NCBI GenBank assembly: GCA_964502525.1
Contig: CAZCXH010000209.1
Location: forward strand, 1 to 7,193
Direction of reading: 5' to 3'
DNA: 7,193 nucleotides
Origin: DATLYB01 sp964502525
GTDB lineage: Bacteria; Bacteroidota; Bacteroidia; Chitinophagales; CAIOSU01
Shown: piece by piece, positions 5,634-7,193 of the stretch
Numbering within the stretch: position 1 is the first letter of the stretch
How the letters are laid out: each line of letters begins with the position of its first letter
The notes under the pieces: generated by a model
Databases searched by the model: none
Seen by the model: the letters and a program-made list of their open reading frames with translations, nothing else
Told to the model about the DNA's origin: nothing
Translations under genes and position numbers: made by a program

Positions 5634-6253
5634 TTGTCAACCTCCAAAGCTTTTCGAAATTCTTTAGCATACAGGCTAATCACCCTCCGGTTTAAGTTTT
5701 TTTCATCCTTCAATCTCCCGATAACCTTCAATCCCGTTTGATAAACAATTACCTTTTCCGTTGACCTGTTTTCATCTCCATTAAACACAATACCCATTAT
5801 TTTCACCTTCCTTGATTTCAGCGCTTCAACCGAAAGCAGCGTGTGATTGATGGAGCCGAGATAGTGGCGCGAAACAAGGATGACGGGCAAATCAAGCCTG
5901 CAGATCAAATCAATCATCAGCGCTTTCAGATTAAGCGGAACCATCAATCCGCCAGCACCTTCCACCACCAGATGGTTGGAAGTTTCAGGAAGAATGATCT
6001 TGCCAACATCAATCTTTTTGTTTTCAGCGGCAGCCGCATGATGAGGTGACGCTGCCAACCGCAAGCGGCAGGATTCCGGATGAAAAACGGAAGTTGCATT
6101 GCCCACCAGCCCTTTCGCTATCTCCGTATCAGACCCGCCCAGGTTTCCCGCCTGAACCGGTTTCCAGTAGTCAGCCGCCAGCGCCTCGCACAAAATCGCT
6201 GAAACAACCGTTTTTCCAACACCGGTGCCTATGCCGGTAACAAATACCCTCAT
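5630..6253 (-). CDS. bioD: ATP-dependent dethiobiotin synthetase
   Basis: This 207-residue enzyme closes the ureido ring of dethiobiotin from DAPA, CO2 and ATP, the step directly after BioA. It shows the P-loop GIGTGVGKT (7-15, K14), YWKPVQAG (29-36) with substrate lysine K31, SDTE (41-44), the family's SPHHAA (69-74), VEGAGGLMVPLN (97-108) with metal/ATP residue E98, and GIVFNG (154-159) with a nucleotide-base asparagine N158. Slightly shorter than E. coli BioD (about 225), within family range. ATG 6253 gives the canonical MRVFVTG N-terminus. It is the first gene of a bioD-bioA transcript. The missing bioB, bioF, bioC and bioH functions are not in this window. No BirA-type operator is evident upstream. 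Confidence 0.95.
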   Translation of the reverse strand: MRVFVTGIGTGVGKTVVSAILCEALAADYWKPVQAGNLGGSDTEIAKGLVGNATSVFHPESCRLRLAASPHHAAAAENKKIDVGKIILPETSNHLVVEGAGGLMVPLNLKALMIDLICRLDLPVILVSRHYLGSINHTLLSVEALKSRKVKIMGIVFNGDENRSTEKVIVYQTGLKVIGRLKDEKNLNRRVISLYAKEFRKALEVDK

Positions 6254-6328
6254 TCAATTCAAGATGTCCGCAATGATACTCAATTAATGGACGGGTGATT
6301 ATCTTAGAGCGCTCAAATCAAAATTTTC
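6254..6328. promoter_or_regulatory. Divergent intergenic region between bioD and the SDR gene
   Basis: These 75 bases must carry the start signals of the bioDA transcript (minus) and perhaps of the SDR gene (plus). On the minus strand TATCATTG (6271-6278) is one mismatch from the Bacteroidota -7 element TAnnTTTG, but I see no well-placed -33 TTG and its leader would be very short. GAGCGCTC (6307-6314) is a perfect 8-bp palindrome that could be an operator half or chance. Neither start has a Shine-Dalgarno motif; the SDR start is preceded by an A/T-rich stretch. Confidence 0.35.
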
Positions 6329-7102
6329 ATGTTTGAAAAGAACCTGTTTAAGAATAAAGTCATCATGGTTTCAGGAGGCGGAAGCGGCATCGGGAAAGCC
6401 ATCGCAAAAATGTTCCTTGCCTATGGTGCCAAGGTGTATATCGGCTCGCGGAAAAAGGAGCGGCTCGAGCAGGCATTGAATGAACTGAAGCCGTTTGGAG
6501 ACTGCGATTTCATGGAACTGAATATCAGGGAGCCGGAAGCCGTGGAGCAAGCCGCCAGACAAATCAAAGAGAGGGACGGAAGGCTGGATATCCTTATCAA
6601 TAACGCTGGCGGACAATTCCCCTCACCGGCAGAAGCAATAACGCCCAAGGGATGGAAAGCCGTGATTGACACCAACCTGAACGGCACATGGTTCATGACG
6701 CAATCATTTTTTTCGCAATTTTTCATGCCGCAGAAAAACGGCATTATCGTTAACATCATTGCCAACATATATAAAGGATTTCCGGGCATGTCCCATACGG
6801 GAGCAGCGCGCGCGGGCGTGGAGAACCTCACCAAATCGCTCGCGGTGGAATGGGCAACGCACAACATTCGCATCAATGCCGTTGCTCCGGGCATCATTCA
6901 GTCAACGGGACTCGACCAATACCCGCCTGAGTTTCTCAAGGGCATCACCTCCAAAATTCCGATGAAGCGCCTCGGCACGGTTGATGAAGTGGCTTATCTC
7001 GTTTGCTTCCTCTCCTCACCTATGGCTGCGTTTATCACCGGTGAAACGGTTTACATAGATGGAGGACAACGATTGTGGGGCGATATTTGGGAGATGGCGT
7101 AA
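6329..7102 (+). CDS. SDR family oxidoreductase, trans-2-enoyl-CoA reductase (PECR)-like
   Basis: This 257-residue Rossmann-fold short-chain dehydrogenase/reductase has the cofactor loop GGGSGIG (16-22), then GSRKKERL (39-46), whose basic residues after the second strand favour NADPH. NNAGG (91-95) and RINAVAPGII (181-190) follow, and the C-terminal ITGETVYIDGG (236-246). At the usual YxxxK active site it has T157-x3-R161 (HTGAARAGVENLTKS). That HTGAARAGV-type stretch and the C-terminal part match my memory of mammalian peroxisomal trans-2-enoyl-CoA reductase (PECR) and bacterial relatives, which reduce enoyl-CoA double bonds with NADPH. So reduction of an enoyl-CoA or related substrate is likelier than a classical alcohol dehydrogenase activity. 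Starting ATG 6329 has no Shine-Dalgarno motif. It is transcribed away from bioD and appears monocistronic, with a hairpin right after its stop. The precise substrate is not determined. Confidence 0.88.
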   Translation: MFEKNLFKNKVIMVSGGGSGIGKAIAKMFLAYGAKVYIGSRKKERLEQALNELKPFGDCDFMELNIREPEAVEQAARQIKERDGRLDILINNAGGQFPSPAEAITPKGWKAVIDTNLNGTWFMTQSFFSQFFMPQKNGIIVNIIANIYKGFPGMSHTGAARAGVENLTKSLAVEWATHNIRINAVAPGIIQSTGLDQYPPEFLKGITSKIPMKRLGTVDEVAYLVCFLSSPMAAFITGETVYIDGGQRLWGDIWEMA

Positions 7103-7129
7103 GAGGGATGAGAGTTATCTCACACCCTC
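7103..7129 (+). terminator. Hairpin directly after the SDR stop codon
   Basis: GAGGG (7103-7107) pairs with CCCTC (7125-7129), and TGAGA (7109-7113) with TCTCA (7118-7122), around a GTTA loop. One base bulges on the left and two on the right. It begins right after the TAA, which suits a transcript end, but no T-run follows, so termination efficiency is uncertain. The remaining bases to 7193 show no gene. Confidence 0.45.
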
Positions 7130-7193
7130 GCCTCCCGGGTTATCGCAAGGTACTGTCATAAAAACCAAGCTTTTCCTGAAAATATTTTTTACG

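Noticed and set aside
6254..6328. A BirA-type biotin operator upstream of bioD.
   Set aside because: I found no pair of TTGTAAAC-like half-sites; only an unrelated 8-bp palindrome is present.

Overview
The window looks like a piece of a Bacteroidota (Bacteroidetes) chromosome. The ATG starts lack Shine-Dalgarno motifs and are often preceded by A/T-rich sequence. The gene families are also typical of that phylum: a YwqK/MORN-like secreted protein, a VTC-domain protein paired with a DUF4956 membrane protein, and a bioD-bioA pair. The noncoding part carries short hairpins with GAA loops. This assignment rests on family recognition and start-site style, not on a database search.

Layout: (1) Positions 1-725 hold no convincing gene. 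Positions 2-248 form a striking quasi-palindromic repeat element. It has 25-bp perfect terminal inverted repeats and four internal 19-bp hairpin units placed symmetrically about the centre, whose stems show compensatory base changes. Positions 249-725 contain a cluster of short TTTACGG-type inverted repeats and a weak hairpin. (2) Positions 726-4336 are five plus-strand genes packed like an operon: a sirtuin deacylase without the zinc cysteines, a Nudix hydrolase of ADP-ribose pyrophosphatase type, a VTC-domain (polyphosphate polymerase-like) protein, a four-helix DUF4956 membrane protein, and an exported protein with MORN-like 24-residue repeats. The junctions are a 23-nt overlap, 0 nt, a 4-nt ATGA overlap and a gap of about 38 nt. 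(3) Positions 4341-6253 on the minus strand are bioD then bioA, translationally coupled through an ATGA overlap, covering two consecutive late steps of biotin synthesis. (4) Positions 6329-7102 on the plus strand are a short-chain dehydrogenase/reductase resembling peroxisomal trans-2-enoyl-CoA reductase, divergent from bioD, followed by a hairpin.

How the genes may work together: a sirtuin consumes NAD+ and makes O-acyl-ADP-ribose, and a Nudix ADP-ribose pyrophosphatase could clear it, which gives their overlap a simple rationale. VTC plus DUF4956 is a pairing I know from many bacteria, but its product there is not established. A membrane-coupled polyphosphate-like polymerase is a reasonable hypothesis, with the secreted repeat protein as a possible outer partner. 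The biotin genes and the enoyl-CoA-reductase-like SDR share a loose link to fatty-acid metabolism. The most unusual items are the covarying hairpin element at the start and the sirtuin/Nudix/VTC/DUF4956/MORN gene string.
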